Source: Taklimakanibacter sp050251035 (GTDB lineage: Bacteria > Pseudomonadota > Alphaproteobacteria > Rhizobiales > Aestuariivirgaceae). Taken from it: 64,000 bases of DNA. The position numbers were made by a program, and so were the translations under genes. The stretch covers positions 1 through 64,000 of the forward strand of contig JBFWNN010000029.1 of assembly GCA_050251035.1 (NCBI GenBank), read 5' to 3'. Shown here in pieces: positions 15,600 through 25,981 of this stretch (within the stretch, counting starts at the first letter, position 1; the number at the start of each line of letters is the position of its first letter). The notes beneath the pieces were generated by a model. It ran no database searches and had not been told where the DNA came from. It was given only the letters and a program-made list of their open reading frames with translations.

Positions 15600-16601
15600 T
15601 CAGTTGCTCGGCTTGTAGATCTGGTCGAAGATGCCGCCATCGGCGAAGTGCGTCTCCTGGGCCTTCTTCCAGCCGCCGAATTCGTCATCGATCGTGAACA
15701 GCGATATCTGCGGGAAGGCGTCCTTGTATTTCGCCTGCACCGCTTCGTCGCGCGGCCGGTAGGAGTTCCTGGCGACGATCTCCTGCGCTTCCGGCGAGTA
15801 GAGGAAGTTGAGGTAGGCTTCCGCCTGCTTGCGGGTGCCCTTCTGATCGACGACCTGGTCGATCACGGTCACCGGCGGCTCGGCCAGGATGCTCTCGCTC
15901 GGCACGACGATCTCGAACTTGTCATTGCCGAATTCCTTGAGCGCGAGGAAAGCCTCGTTCTCCCAGGCGAGCAGCACATCGCCGATGCCGCGCTCGACGA
16001 AGGTCACGGTCGAACCGCGCGCGCCCGTGTCGAGCACCGGCACGTTGCGATAGAGATCGGCGACGAAATTGCGCGCCGCGGTCTCGTCCTTGCTGTTCTT
16101 GTGGAGCGCATAGCCCCAGGCGGCGAGATAATTCCACCGCGCTCCCCCTGAGGTCTTGGGATTGGGCGTGATCACCTGGACGCCGGACTTGGCCAGGTCC
16201 GACCAGTCCTTGATGCCCTTGGGATTTCCTTTGCGCACCAAGAAGACGATGGTCGAGGTGTAGGGCGAGCTGTTGTTGCCGAGGCGCTTCTGCCAGTCGG
16301 CCTTGATCAGTCCTTTCGCGGCAATGGCGTCGATGTCGTAGGCGAGCGCCAGCGTCACCACATCGGCTTCGAGCCCGTCGATGACGGCGCGCGCCTGCTT
16401 GCCCGAGCCGCCATGCGACTGTTGGATGGTGATGGCCTCGCCGGTCTTGGCCTGCCAGTCCTTGGCGAAGGCCTCGTTCAGCTGCTGATAGAGCTCGCGT
16501 GTCGGATCATAGGAGACATTGAGGAGCTCGGTGTCGGCGTGGGCGGTTGCGGGGAGGAACGCCGCCAGCGCGGCAAAGGCAAGAAATGTACGTCGAAACA
16601 T
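15600..16601 (-). CDS. sbp: Sulfate-binding periplasmic protein
   Basis: 333-aa sulfate receptor of the Sbp/CysP family. Sec signal at about 1-22 (MFRRTFLAFAALAAFLPATAHA). Family blocks: LLNVSYDPTRELYQQLNEAF, QQSHGGSGKQARAVIDGLEADVVTLAL, RKGNPKGIKDWSDL, NPKTSGGARWNYLAAWGYAL and DVLLAWENEAFLAL. GGAGTAAAG precedes the ATG. It heads the sulfate uptake genes and is separated from cysT by the repeat block. Confidence 0.95.
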   Translation of the reverse strand: MFRRTFLAFAALAAFLPATAHADTELLNVSYDPTRELYQQLNEAFAKDWQAKTGEAITIQQSHGGSGKQARAVIDGLEADVVTLALAYDIDAIAAKGLIKADWQKRLGNNSSPYTSTIVFLVRKGNPKGIKDWSDLAKSGVQVITPNPKTSGGARWNYLAAWGYALHKNSKDETAARNFVADLYRNVPVLDTGARGSTVTFVERGIGDVLLAWENEAFLALKEFGNDKFEIVVPSESILAEPPVTVIDQVVDQKGTRKQAEAYLNFLYSPEAQEIVARNSYRPRDEAVQAKYKDAFPQISLFTIDDEFGGWKKAQETHFADGGIFDQIYKPSN

Positions 16602-16781
16602 GATCTTTACTCCGTCGAGAGTTCAGTCAAAGCTTCGCCGGTCCCGGCGCTTGCAAAACGCCTTGAGCGGCAACGTTTGGTGGGTGTGAAAGTTCCGGGA
16701 GCCTCGAAGGGTTCCCGCGATCTACTCTTCTTGTTGGCGCGTGACTTCGTCGGAGACTGCCGAAGGCCTCCAGATCACGCG

Positions 16782-16973
16782 CTAGCGACAGCTCCGCGTG
16801 GGAAACAGCGTGTCGCGCCGGGCATCCGGATCGTCCATGAGGCGGTCGAACAAGAGCTCGAAGCTGCTCGCTTTGCCGAAATCTTCCGGCTTCGCCGGAA
16901 TGGGAGCGGGCGCCGCCTCGCCGGGAGAGACCGGTTGCCGCCAGAAGGGCAGGATAGACCTTAGACTGGGCAC
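16782..16973 (-). CDS. Small 63-aa protein of unknown function with GTG start
   Basis: The GTG at 16973 is preceded by AGGAGA eight bases upstream, the best evidence that this short frame is translated. The product begins MPSLRSILPFWRQP, has a Pro/Ala-rich stretch (GEAAPAPIPAKP) and an acidic, helix-like part (EDFGKASSFELLFDRLMDDPDAR), then ends TLFPTRSCR. No domain is recognised. It lies between the Rrf2 regulator and sbp on the same strand, so it is probably part of the sulfur unit. The 180 bp between it and sbp hold no other convincing gene. Confidence 0.5.
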   Translation of the reverse strand: MPSLRSILPFWRQPVSPGEAAPAPIPAKPEDFGKASSFELLFDRLMDDPDARRDTLFPTRSCR

Positions 16974-17033
16974 GAGGATTTCTCCTGAGCAACTTACAAC
17001 ACGATAATCTCTAGTGATTTTATAGAATTAGTC

Positions 17034-17079
17034 AAGCAATTATCCGGTAACTATCTTTACCTAGACAATTCAATTGCTT
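17034..17079. promoter_or_regulatory. AT-rich promoter region with AAGCAATT/AATTGCTT dyad
   Basis: The gap 16996-17090 is much richer in A+T than its surroundings. AAGCAATT (17034-17041) is repeated inverted as AATTGCTT (17072-17079), and TTGACTAATT reads on the minus strand just beside the first arm (17035-17026), resembling an IscR/Rrf2-type half-site. It lies between the Rrf2 gene and the small ORF/sbp unit, so it is a plausible control region for sulfate uptake. No clean -35/-10 pair with standard spacing was found. Confidence 0.35.
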
Positions 17080-17096
17080 AAGGATGGTCTCGTAGG

Positions 17097-17555
17097 TCAG
17101 GCCATCTGCTTCGCCGCAGCCAGGGTCTCGATATCGATGGCCCGGCCGGCCACGGCATCGGCGATGGTGGTGCGCTCCAGCACTTCCCTGGTGGGCTCGA
17201 TGACCCGGGCAAAGACCTTGCGGATCTCGCACGTGTGCTCGTCCTTGCAATCCTCGCAGCGCGCATAGGCGATGATGCTGAGGCAGGGCAAGGGCGCGAT
17301 CGGCCCGTCGATGGTGCGCAGCACCTGGGCGAAGGTGATCTCGGACGCGGGCTTGAGCAGGGCATAGCCGCCGCGGTTACCGCGCCGGCTCTGCACCATG
17401 CCCTGGTTCTTCAGCCTGAGGAGGATCTGCTCCAGAAACTTCTTCGGGATCTTCTCGGCCGTGGCGATGTCGGAGGTCTGGGCGGCGTTTCCTGGCTTGA
17501 TGCGGGCCAGCGCGATGAGGGCGCGCAGCGCATATTTGGCTTGGCGTGAGATCAT
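17097..17555 (-). CDS. Rrf2-family transcriptional regulator
   Basis: 152-aa winged-helix regulator of the IscR/CymR/RirA superfamily. The DNA-binding part is ISRQAKYALRALIALA with recognition helix IPKKFLEQILLRLKNQGMV and wing SRRGNRGGYAL. The sensing loop has four cysteines, C91, C100, C103 and C109, enough to hold an Fe-S cluster. It differs from RirA in sequence around these cysteines. Lying directly upstream of the sulfate transport genes on the same strand, it probably controls sulfur uptake in response to cysteine or Fe-S status; that target is inferred. Confidence 0.85.
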   Translation of the reverse strand: MISRQAKYALRALIALARIKPGNAAQTSDIATAEKIPKKFLEQILLRLKNQGMVQSRRGNRGGYALLKPASEITFAQVLRTIDGPIAPLPCLSIIAYARCEDCKDEHTCEIRKVFARVIEPTREVLERTTIADAVAGRAIDIETLAAAKQMA

Positions 17556-17610
17556 GACCCAGTCCTAATCCATTTTGCGCCAAAGGGGAAATGCCGCAGG
17601 GCGGAGCAAG

Positions 17611-18584
17611 TCAATCGCTGAAAAGATGGCATTCGACCCGGCTCGCCCCGGCGCTGCCGATCGAAGGCGGCGGCGCCGCGCCGCAGATATCGAGAACCTT
17701 GGGACAGCGCGGATGGAAGCGGCACCCCGCCGGCACGGCGTCGGGCGAGGGCGGGTCGCCCTTGAGCACGATGCGTCCGCCGGCGCGGGCGCCCGGCACG
17801 GCCGAGACCAGCGCCTCGGCATAGGGATGGCGCGGTTGCTTGAGCACCTGGCTCGCCGTCCCTTCTTCCACGATGCGGCCGAGATACATGACCAGCACCC
17901 GGTCGCTCACATGCTCGACCACCGAGAGGTCGTGCGAGATGAAGACATAGGAGAGATTGAGCCGCGTCTTGAGATCGACCAGCAGATTGAGGATCTGCGA
18001 CTGGATGGAGACGTCGAGCGCCGACACCGGTTCGTCCAGGACGAGGAGCTGCGGCTCGAGCGCGATGGCGCGCGCGATTCCGATGCGCTGGCGCTGGCCG
18101 CCGGAGAATTCATGCGGGTAGCGCTCGAGCGCGGAGCGGTCGAGTCCCACCATCAGCAGCAGGTCCTCCACCTTGCGCCGTCTTTCGGCTTTGCTGCCCA
18201 GACCATGGATATCGAGCGGCTCGGCGATGATCTGCCCGATCGACATGCGCGGGTCGAGCGAGGCGTAAGGGTCCTGGAACACGATCTGCATGTCGCGCCG
18301 GAGCCGGCGCAATCGCGCCGGCGATTGGGCCAGGACGTCCGTCCCATCGAAGGTGACGCGGCCCGACGTCGGCTCGATGAGCCGCAGGATCAGCCGCGCC
18401 AGCGTGGATTTGCCGCAGCCCGATTCCCCGACGATGCCGAGCGTCTCGCCACGCTTCAGCGTGAGGCTGACGCCGTCGACGGCGCGCGCCACGCCCTCGC
18501 CGTCGCGCGCCTTGTAGTGCTTCACCAGATTGTCGGCGACGAGCAGCGGACCGGCCCCGGCCGGGCGCGTGAAGTGCGGGCGCG

Positions 18585-18588
<4 letters not shown>
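17611..18588 (-). CDS. Dipeptide/oligopeptide-type ABC transporter ATPase (DppF-like)
   Basis: 325-aa second ATPase of a peptide/nickel-family importer. Walker A is GESGCGKSTLARLILRL, signature FSGGQRQRIGIARAIA, Walker B LLVLDEPVSALDVSIQ. The C terminus has the oligo_HPY extension (HPYAEALVSAVPGA, then GCRFHPRCP), a usual sign of DppF/OppF. It overlaps its partner ATPase by 4 bp (18585-18588) and is the last gene of the operon that includes an acetamidase/formamidase homologue. Confidence 0.92.
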
Positions 18589-19606
<1,018 letters not shown>

Positions 19607-19610
<4 letters not shown>

Positions 19611-20545
19611 TCAAACACGATGCGCGGGAAATAGAACGAGACCACCCAGTTGGGCATGTCGACGATCTCGCTGATGCGCAGGTCGCCGGCGACCGAGCAC
19701 AGCATGTAGGCGTCGACCGCGCTCATGCCGTGGCGCTGGCTCAGGAGATCGACCATGCCCATGACCGCCTGGCGTGCCGCCTCGAAGAGATCGGGCCCGA
19801 TGCCGGTCGTCGCCTCGTAGCCCTTGGCGTCGAGGTGGCGGGCCACGGGGCCTCGCGTCGTGAAGCGCGGAAAGGCGAGATTGGCGCCCTTGATGAGGTC
19901 GAACCTGGCGACGACCGAGCAGGGGCTTTCGATGGCGGTGCCGCAGACCTCGCCGTCGCCTTGCGTGGCATGGGTGTCGCCGACGCTGAACAGACCGCCC
20001 TTGACCTCGACCGGGAGATAGAGCTCGGTGCCGGCAGAGAGATCGCGGATGTCCATATTGCCGCCCATGCGGCGCGGCGGCACGATCGAATGTTGGCCGG
20101 GCTCGGCGGGAGCGAGGCCGATCGTACCGCAGAAGGGTTTCAGCGGCACGCGCCCGCCCGGGCCGTACATGGCCGGCGCCAGGGTGGTCGGGTCATATTT
20201 CCAGATATGGAGAGCCGGATCCTTGAACTGGTCGGCGAGGAGGCCGAAGCCCGGGATGTTGGCGGTCCAGCCCCAGCCCGACGGCGTGAAGGAGAGGAGC
20301 GTCACCTTGATCGCATCGCCGGGCTCGGCGCCGTCGACATAGACGGGTCCCGCCACCGGATTGACCTTGGCGAAATCGAGATTGCCCAGGTCGGCGAGCG
20401 TCGATTGCGGCGTGACCTGCCCGCCCGAGGAATCGAGCGGGTGGAAGTCGATCGTCTCTCCGGGCGCGATCCGGACCACCGGCTCGTTGGCGTTGGACCA
20501 GCCGAAATGGCATTGATGCTGATGAATGGTGTGATTGTGCTTCAT
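19607..20545 (-). CDS. Acetamidase/formamidase-family amidohydrolase
   Basis: 312-aa cytoplasmic enzyme of the FmdA/AmdA family, which hydrolyses short amides to ammonia and a carboxylate. Family blocks: FGWSNANEPVVRIAPGETIDFHPLDSSGGQ, GPVYVDGAEPGDAIKV, GRVPLKPFCGTIGLAPAEPG, PRRMGGNMDIRDL, LPVEVKGGLFSVGDTHATQGDGEV. It is placed between the binding protein and the two ATPases of a peptide-type ABC system, so the transporter probably imports the amide it cleaves. The exact amide cannot be read from sequence. Confidence 0.9.
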
Positions 20546-20607
20546 GTTTCACCAAGTTTTCTTGTGACGTCGGCTTCATGTCGGCCGACTGCGCAGCCAT
20601 CGCCATT

Positions 20608-20643
20608 TTCCCCCTCCTGTTGCGCCGCAACGGGAGGGGGGAA
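20608..20643. other. Intercistronic G/C-rich hairpin
   Basis: CCCCCTCCTGTTGCG and CGCAACGGGAGGGGG pair with one mismatch across a tiny loop, directly after the stop of the binding-protein gene and before the amidase gene. On the operon strand the stem is followed by AAAA, not a T-run, so it is not a standard terminator. A 3' stabilising or attenuating structure that raises receptor over enzyme levels is a reasonable reading. Confidence 0.5.
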
Positions 20644-20652
20644 TGAAGGAGG

Positions 20653-22272
20653 TTACTGCGAGTCCTTGGCGAAGATGTAATCGTAATTGACCGGAATATG
20701 GATCGGGTCGGTGAACAGCGACGGGTCGCCGCCGAGCCGCGCCGAGTGATAGGTGAAGCGCTTCTCGTTGAACACCGGCGCCCAGGGCGCGTCCTTCAGC
20801 ACGTCGTCGAACACGCCTTTCCATTCGCTGATGCGCTTCTCCGCCTGATCGGGCTTCACCATCGCATCGGCATTCTGGGCGCGCGCGTCGAGCTCCTTGT
20901 TGCAGTATTTCGACCAATTCCAGCCGCCTTCGACGGCGCCGGTGCAGCCCAGGATGCCGTAATAGAAGTTGGCCGGATCGGGGAAGTCGGCGATCCAGGC
21001 CATGCCGCCCGACCAGATCATCGGCGCCTTGCCCGAGCCGCCGGCGGCGATGACTTCCGCCTGTGCGAGCGAGCGGATCTCTGCCTTGATGCCGATGGCG
21101 GCGAGGTCCTGCTGGATCGCCTGGGCGATGCGCGGATTGGGATCGACGTTCATCGCATAGAGCTCGGTCGAGAAGCCGTCCGGCTGGCCGGCCTCGGCGA
21201 GGAGCTTCTTGGCCGCGTCCACGTCGAAGGCATAGCCCTTGTTGTCGGTGTTGTAGCCCGGCATGGCCGGCGGCAGCGCCTGGATCGCCGGCACGGCGCG
21301 GTTGTTGATGAGCCTGACGACGCGGTCCTTGTTGATCGCCATGTTGACCGCTTGCCGGACCTTCAGATTGTCGAACGGCGGCTGGGTGACGTTCATCGTC
21401 ACATAGCCGGTGTGGAGCTGGTCGCCGACCGCGATCAGGTCTTTGTTGGCGGGGTCGGCCATGATCTCGGTGAACTGGGCGGGTGGGATGCCGTCGCCGA
21501 CGATGTCGATCTCGCCGTTCTTGAGTCTCAGCACCGCGACCGTCGGATCCTGGCCGAACTCGAAGGTGAGCTTATCGAGATAGGGCACGCCCTGGCGGTA
21601 ATAGTCCTTGTTGCGCTCGAGCACGATGCGCTGGCCCGGCGCCCATTCGGTGAATTTGAAGGCGCCGGTGCCGACCGGCTTCTTGCCCCAGTCGGCGCCC
21701 GCCTTCTCGACCTCTTCCTTGGGCACGATATAGGCGAAGTTGATCGCCATCAGATGCAGGAAGGTGGCGTCCGGGCGGGTGAGCGTGAAGGAGATGGTCT
21801 TGTCGTCGACGATGCGGATGCCGGTGAGCTCCGTCGCCTTGCCGCCGGCCAAGGCGTCATAGCCCTCGATGGCGCTGAAATAGCCGCCGCCCGGGCTCTG
21901 GGTCGCGGGGTTCACCGCGCGCTCCAGCGAATATTTGACGTCCGCCGGGGTCATGGCGCGGCCATTGTGGAATTTGACCCCGTCGCGCAGCTTGAACGTG
22001 TAGGTCAGCCCGTCGTCCGATACGGTGTAGCTCTCGGCGAGGTCGGGCTCGAGCTCGGTGGTGCCGGGCTTGTAGTCCATGAGCCCGTCGAAGATCGACT
22101 TGATGACCGACCAGTTCTGCCAGTCATAGCCGACTTGCGGGTCGAGGGTGGTGAGGTCGTTGTTGAAGGTGACGACCGCGGCCCCGCCCTGCTTCGGGCT
22201 TTGCGCCAGTGCGGCGGGGGCGGAGGCGGCGAGGGCCAAGGCGGCGGCGGAGGCTATGAGGAAGGCGCGCAT
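20653..22272 (-). CDS. Peptide/nickel-family ABC transporter binding protein
   Basis: 539-aa extracellular receptor of the SBP_bac_5 family. Sec signal at about 1-23 (MRAFLIASAAALALAASAPAALA). Family signature YTFKLRDGVKFHNGRAMTPADVKYSLERA near residues 95-125, then GTGAFKFTEWAPGQRIVLERNKDYY and VRQAVNMAINKDRVV. Family members carry di- and oligopeptides, nickel, opines, amides or glycosides. The linked amidase suggests an amide ligand. It sits between the permease genes and the amidase, which is not the most common order. Confidence 0.9.
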   Translation of the reverse strand: MRAFLIASAAALALAASAPAALAQSPKQGGAAVVTFNNDLTTLDPQVGYDWQNWSVIKSIFDGLMDYKPGTTELEPDLAESYTVSDDGLTYTFKLRDGVKFHNGRAMTPADVKYSLERAVNPATQSPGGGYFSAIEGYDALAGGKATELTGIRIVDDKTISFTLTRPDATFLHLMAINFAYIVPKEEVEKAGADWGKKPVGTGAFKFTEWAPGQRIVLERNKDYYRQGVPYLDKLTFEFGQDPTVAVLRLKNGEIDIVGDGIPPAQFTEIMADPANKDLIAVGDQLHTGYVTMNVTQPPFDNLKVRQAVNMAINKDRVVRLINNRAVPAIQALPPAMPGYNTDNKGYAFDVDAAKKLLAEAGQPDGFSTELYAMNVDPNPRIAQAIQQDLAAIGIKAEIRSLAQAEVIAAGGSGKAPMIWSGGMAWIADFPDPANFYYGILGCTGAVEGGWNWSKYCNKELDARAQNADAMVKPDQAEKRISEWKGVFDDVLKDAPWAPVFNEKRFTYHSARLGGDPSLFTDPIHIPVNYDYIFAKDSQ

Positions 22273-22324
22273 GTCTGAAATCTCCCGGTTATTTTATTTA
22301 TGAACTAAATTCGGAACCCGCATA

Positions 22325-23245
22325 TCAGCGCAAGCGGATGCGCGGGTCAATCAGGGGGGTGGCGAGGTCGGCGAGGAGGTTTCCGGCCACGATGAACAGG
22401 GCGGCGACCGTCGTCACCCCCATGATGATAGGAATATCCAGGGACTGGATGGCCTGCCACATGAGCTGGCCGATGCCCGGCCAGCCGAAGACATTCTCCA
22501 CCACCACGACGCCCGACATGAAGATCCCGACATCGAGGCCGATCATCGCGATGACCGGCAGGATGGCGTTGCGCAGGGCATGGACGAACATGACCCGCTT
22601 CTCGCTCATGCCCTTGGCGCGGGCCGTCCGGATATAGTCCTGGCGCAGGATCTCGATCATCGACGAGCGCATCATGCGCGAATACCAGCCGCCGCCCGCG
22701 AGCCCCAGGGTGACCGCGGGCAGGATCAGATGGCCGAGCGTGCCGTAGCCGCTCAAGGGGAGCCAGCCCAGCCGGTAGGCGAAGAGATAGAGGAGGGAGA
22801 GGCCGAGCACGAATTGCGGCGTCGAGACGGTGAGGAAGGAGAGCGTCATCGCCACCTTGTCGCCGGTCTGGCCACGCCGCGCCGCCGCATAGAGGCCCGC
22901 CGGAATCCCGATCAGGAGCTCGGCGATGATGGCGCCGAGCATCAGGAGGAGGGTGGCGGGGAGCCTGGAGGCGATGAGGTCGCCGACCTCGCTCTTCCTC
23001 GCATAGGAGATGCCGAAATCGCCTTGCGCCAGCCGTCCCACATACTGCGCATATTGCTCGACCAGCGGCCGGTCGAGGCCGAGCTGGATGCGGATCTGCT
23101 CGCGCATCTCGGGCGTGGAGTTGCGCCCGGCGATCATCGCCACGGGATCCGCTGGGATGATGAAGGTGAGGCAGAAGGTGACGATGGTGACGCCGATCAG
23201 GATGAGGGCCGAGGCGGACAGGCGTCTGGCGAGATAGGCGACCAT
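22325..23245 (-). CDS. Peptide-family ABC transporter permease (DppB-like)
   Basis: 306-aa inner-membrane permease. It starts MVAYLARRLSASALILIGVTIVTFCLTFIIPADP, the usual DppB first helix, and has the cytoplasmic loop RTARAKGMSEKRVMFVHALRNAILP near residue 215. ATG 23245 shares one base with the stop of the DppC-like gene; the open frame before it is Arg-rich shadow. It forms the channel with the neighbouring DppC-like protein. Confidence 0.92.
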   Translation of the reverse strand: MVAYLARRLSASALILIGVTIVTFCLTFIIPADPVAMIAGRNSTPEMREQIRIQLGLDRPLVEQYAQYVGRLAQGDFGISYARKSEVGDLIASRLPATLLLMLGAIIAELLIGIPAGLYAAARRGQTGDKVAMTLSFLTVSTPQFVLGLSLLYLFAYRLGWLPLSGYGTLGHLILPAVTLGLAGGGWYSRMMRSSMIEILRQDYIRTARAKGMSEKRVMFVHALRNAILPVIAMIGLDVGIFMSGVVVVENVFGWPGIGQLMWQAIQSLDIPIIMGVTTVAALFIVAGNLLADLATPLIDPRIRLR

Positions 23246-24096
23246 CAGCGCCGCCCCCTCTGGGTCGGGTCGAGCGCGTCGCGCAGGCCGTCGCCGGCGA
23301 GATTGAAGGCGAGCGCCACGATCAGGATCGCGGCGCCCGGAATGAAGACGAGCCACGGCGCATTGAGGAAATAGGACTGGCTTTCGAAGATCATCATGCC
23401 CCAGGCAGGGGTCGGCGGCTGCACGCCGCGGCCGAGGAAGGACAGCATGGCCTCGAGCAGCACCGTCGTCGCGATGCCGAGCGTCGCATAGACGATGATG
23501 GTGGGCACCAGATGCGGGATGAGATGGCGGAACACGATGCGAGGGGACGAGGCGCCGAGCGCGCGCGCCGCCTCGATATATTCGCGCTCGGCGAGCGACG
23601 TCGTCTCGGTGTAGATGACGCGCGCGATCTGCACCCAGTTGACGAGGGCGATGACGACGATGACGATCCACAGACCGGGTCTCAGGATGGCGGCGAGCGC
23701 GATGGCGAGCAGCAGGGGCGGAAAGGCCATCATCAGATCGGTGAAGCGCATGATGGCGGCGCCGGTGAGGCCGCGCATATAGCCGGCGATGACGCCGAGG
23801 ATCGTGCCGATGGCCACCGCGATGCCGTTGGCGACGAGGCCGATCGTGAGCGAGGTGCGCGCGCCATAGAGCAGCCGCGAGAACTGGTCGCGGCCGTTGG
23901 TGTCGGTGCCGAACCAGAAGCGCTCATTGGGGGGCAGCGGCGCACCTTCGAGGGTGAGGCCGTCGAAGAACTGCTCGGCCGGATCATAAGGGGCGATGAC
24001 GGGCGCCAGCGCAGCGGCGAGAACGGCGAGCACGATCACCAGGACGCCGAAGACGGCGACCCGGTCCTTGCTGAACCTGTTCCAGAATGCTCGCAT
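23245..24096 (-). CDS. Peptide-family ABC transporter permease (DppC-like)
   Basis: 283-aa permease with an N-terminal helix after MRAFWNRFSKDRVAVFGV, the periplasmic segment FWFGTDTNGRDQFSRLLYGARTSL typical of DppC, and the loop EAARALGASSPRIVFRHLIPHLVP. It is the first gene of the six-gene operon (C, B, receptor, amidase, D, F); DppC before DppB is the reverse of the usual order. A 250-bp repeat-bearing gap lies upstream. Confidence 0.92.
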   Translation of the reverse strand: MRAFWNRFSKDRVAVFGVLVIVLAVLAAALAPVIAPYDPAEQFFDGLTLEGAPLPPNERFWFGTDTNGRDQFSRLLYGARTSLTIGLVANGIAVAIGTILGVIAGYMRGLTGAAIMRFTDLMMAFPPLLLAIALAAILRPGLWIVIVVIALVNWVQIARVIYTETTSLAEREYIEAARALGASSPRIVFRHLIPHLVPTIIVYATLGIATTVLLEAMLSFLGRGVQPPTPAWGMMIFESQSYFLNAPWLVFIPGAAILIVALAFNLAGDGLRDALDPTQRGRR

Positions 24097-24260
24097 GCGG
24101 AGGCCGAGTGAGGCCGGAAGGAATGGAGACTGTCAAGAGCATCTTTCAGGCCATTGGCGCTACGCGCCAAGAGTGTCGGATATTCCAAGATGATTATCCC
24201 CGCCCCAACGCAGGGTTATTACATATGGAATTCTTTGGCTGCGGGAGCCCTCTCCAGCTT

Positions 24261-24346
24261 TTCCCCTCTCCCGCCATGCGGGAGAAGGGGAATGTTGTGG
24301 TGGTCCCATATGCGATAGCCCCACCCCGCAGGAGGAGAGGGGCGGT
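24261..24346. repeat. Intergenic hairpin repeat (type A relative)
   Basis: TTCCCCTCTCCCG and CGGGAGAAGGGGAA form a hairpin at 24261-24292, and a second C/G-run block (CCCCACCCCGCAGGAGG) follows up to the pgi stop. The family resembles the blocks at 20-168 and 15290-15595. The remaining part of the gap, 24097-24260, holds the upstream region of the DppC-like gene; no clear promoter was recognised. Confidence 0.5.
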
Positions 24347-25978
24347 TCAGTGCAATCCCCGCAGATGGGCGACCAGGCCCTGGGTCGAGCTGTCGCGATT
24401 GGTGGCGTCGCCCTTGCCTTCGACGATCGGCAGGAGACCGGTCGCCAGTTCCTTGCCGAGCTCGACCCCCCATTGATCATAGGCATTGATGTTCCAGATC
24501 GCCGCCTCGACGAAGACGCGATGCTCGTAGAGCGCGATGAGCCGGCCGAGGGTCTGGGGATCGAGCTTGCGATAGGCGATGGTGACCGAGGGGCGGTTGC
24601 CGGTGAAGACCCGGTGCGGCGCCAGCCGCTCGGCCTCCGCTTCACTCTTGCCCTGGTCGAGGAGCTGCTTCTTCGCCTCGGCCTGGGTGCGGCCGCGCAT
24701 CAGGGCCTCGGATTGCGCCAGGCAGTTCGCCATCAAAAGATCGTGATGGTGGGCGAGCGCCGGCTCGTGCGATTGCGCCGCGATCAGGAATTCGACCGGG
24801 ATCACGCTGGTGCCCTGGTGGATGAGCTGGAAGAAGGCGTGCTGGCCGTTGGTGCCGGGCTCGCCCCAGACCACCGGGCCGGTCTGGGTCGCGGCCGGCG
24901 TCCCGTCGCGCTCGACGCCCTTGCCGTTCGATTCCATGTCGAGCTGCTGCAGATAGGCCGGAAGCCGCGACAGGCGCTGGTCATAGGGAATGACGGCGCG
25001 GGTCGCATAGGAGCAGATATTGCGGTGCCAGGCGCCGATGAGGCCGAGGGTCAAAGGCAGGTTCTGCTCCGGCGGCGCCGCGCGGAAATGCTCGTCCACG
25101 GCATGGGCGCCGGCGAGGAAATGGCCGAAATTCTCCGCCCCCACCGCGATCATGAGCGGCAGGCCGATCGCCGACCAGACCGAATAGCGCCCCCCCACCC
25201 AGTCCCAGAAGCCGAAGGTGCGCTCTTCGCCGATGCCGAAGGCCTTGACCTTGTCGAGCGCGGTCGAGATGGCGGCGAAGTGTTTGGGCACCGCCGTCTC
25301 GCCCAGATGCTTGACGATCCATTCGCGCGCCGAATGCGCGTTGGTCATGGTCTCGATGGTGGTGAAGGTCTTCGAGGCGATGAGGAACAGGGTACGCGCC
25401 GGATCGAGGGACTTCAACGTATCGGCGAGATGCGCGCCGTCGATATTGGAGACGAAATGGAGACGCGGCCCGTCATGATAGGGCGCGAGCGCCAGTGTCG
25501 TCATGGCGGGGCCGAGATCGGAGCCGCCGATGCCGATATTGACCACATCGCTGATGCGCTTGCCGCTCGCGGTCGCGATGGCGCCCGAGCGCACGCCGGT
25601 CGAGAAGTCGCGCATCTGGGTGAGGACGCGGTTGACGTCCGGCATGACGTCCTTTCCGTCGACCCGGATCGGCCGGTTTGCACGGTTGCGCAGCGCCACA
25701 TGCAGGACGGCGCGGCCTTCGGTGATGTTGATGGGCTCGCCCTCGAACATGCGGTCGCGCAAGCCGGCGACGCCGCTCTCCTCGGCCAGCGCGTGCAGGA
25801 GCTTCATGGTCTCGGCCGTGACCGCACATTTCGACCAGTCGAGCAGCAGGTCGTCGAGATGGAGCGAGAAGCGTTTGAACCGCAGCGGATCGTCGTCGAA
25901 GGCCTGCCGCATGTCGCTGAGCGGCGCTTCCGCGCGATGCTGGATCAGGGCATCGAAAGCGCGTTTTGAGACGGTCAT
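24347..25978 (-). CDS. pgi: Glucose-6-phosphate isomerase
   Basis: 543-aa cytoplasmic enzyme interconverting glucose-6-phosphate and fructose-6-phosphate. Both PGI signatures are present: DWVGGRYSVWSAIGLPLMIA near residue 260 and INAYDQWGVELGKELA near 505. The phosphate site GIGGSDLGPAMT (about 150-160) and the SKTFTTIETMTNA block are also intact. Length is that of the long bacterial form. It follows a fructokinase-like gene with a 3-bp gap, so fructose can be phosphorylated and enter glucose-6-phosphate-dependent pathways such as Entner-Doudoroff. Confidence 0.97.
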   Translation of the reverse strand: MTVSKRAFDALIQHRAEAPLSDMRQAFDDDPLRFKRFSLHLDDLLLDWSKCAVTAETMKLLHALAEESGVAGLRDRMFEGEPINITEGRAVLHVALRNRANRPIRVDGKDVMPDVNRVLTQMRDFSTGVRSGAIATASGKRISDVVNIGIGGSDLGPAMTTLALAPYHDGPRLHFVSNIDGAHLADTLKSLDPARTLFLIASKTFTTIETMTNAHSAREWIVKHLGETAVPKHFAAISTALDKVKAFGIGEERTFGFWDWVGGRYSVWSAIGLPLMIAVGAENFGHFLAGAHAVDEHFRAAPPEQNLPLTLGLIGAWHRNICSYATRAVIPYDQRLSRLPAYLQQLDMESNGKGVERDGTPAATQTGPVVWGEPGTNGQHAFFQLIHQGTSVIPVEFLIAAQSHEPALAHHHDLLMANCLAQSEALMRGRTQAEAKKQLLDQGKSEAEAERLAPHRVFTGNRPSVTIAYRKLDPQTLGRLIALYEHRVFVEAAIWNINAYDQWGVELGKELATGLLPIVEGKGDATNRDSSTQGLVAHLRGLH

Positions 25979-25981
25979 GCT

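Noticed and set aside
13617..16151. 844-codon open frame on the plus strand
   Set aside because: It runs antisense through cysW, cysT, the repeat block and part of sbp. Its product is rich in Arg, Asp, Glu and Gly, the usual shadow of G+C-rich genes, and has no domain text.
17030..17035. TTGACT as a minus-strand -35 box for sbp
   Set aside because: No -10-like hexamer at 16-18 bp; the nearest candidate, GATTAT, needs about 20 bp spacing.
20608..20643. Rho-independent terminator after the SBP_bac_5 gene
   Set aside because: The stem is strong, but on the transcribed strand it is followed by A residues, not T residues. It was kept as a plain hairpin.
22325..23671. Longer version of the DppB-like gene starting at 23671
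   Set aside because: The extra N terminus is an Arg/His-rich shadow of the DppC-like gene, and the first DppB helix starts at ATG 23245, which overlaps the upstream stop by one base.
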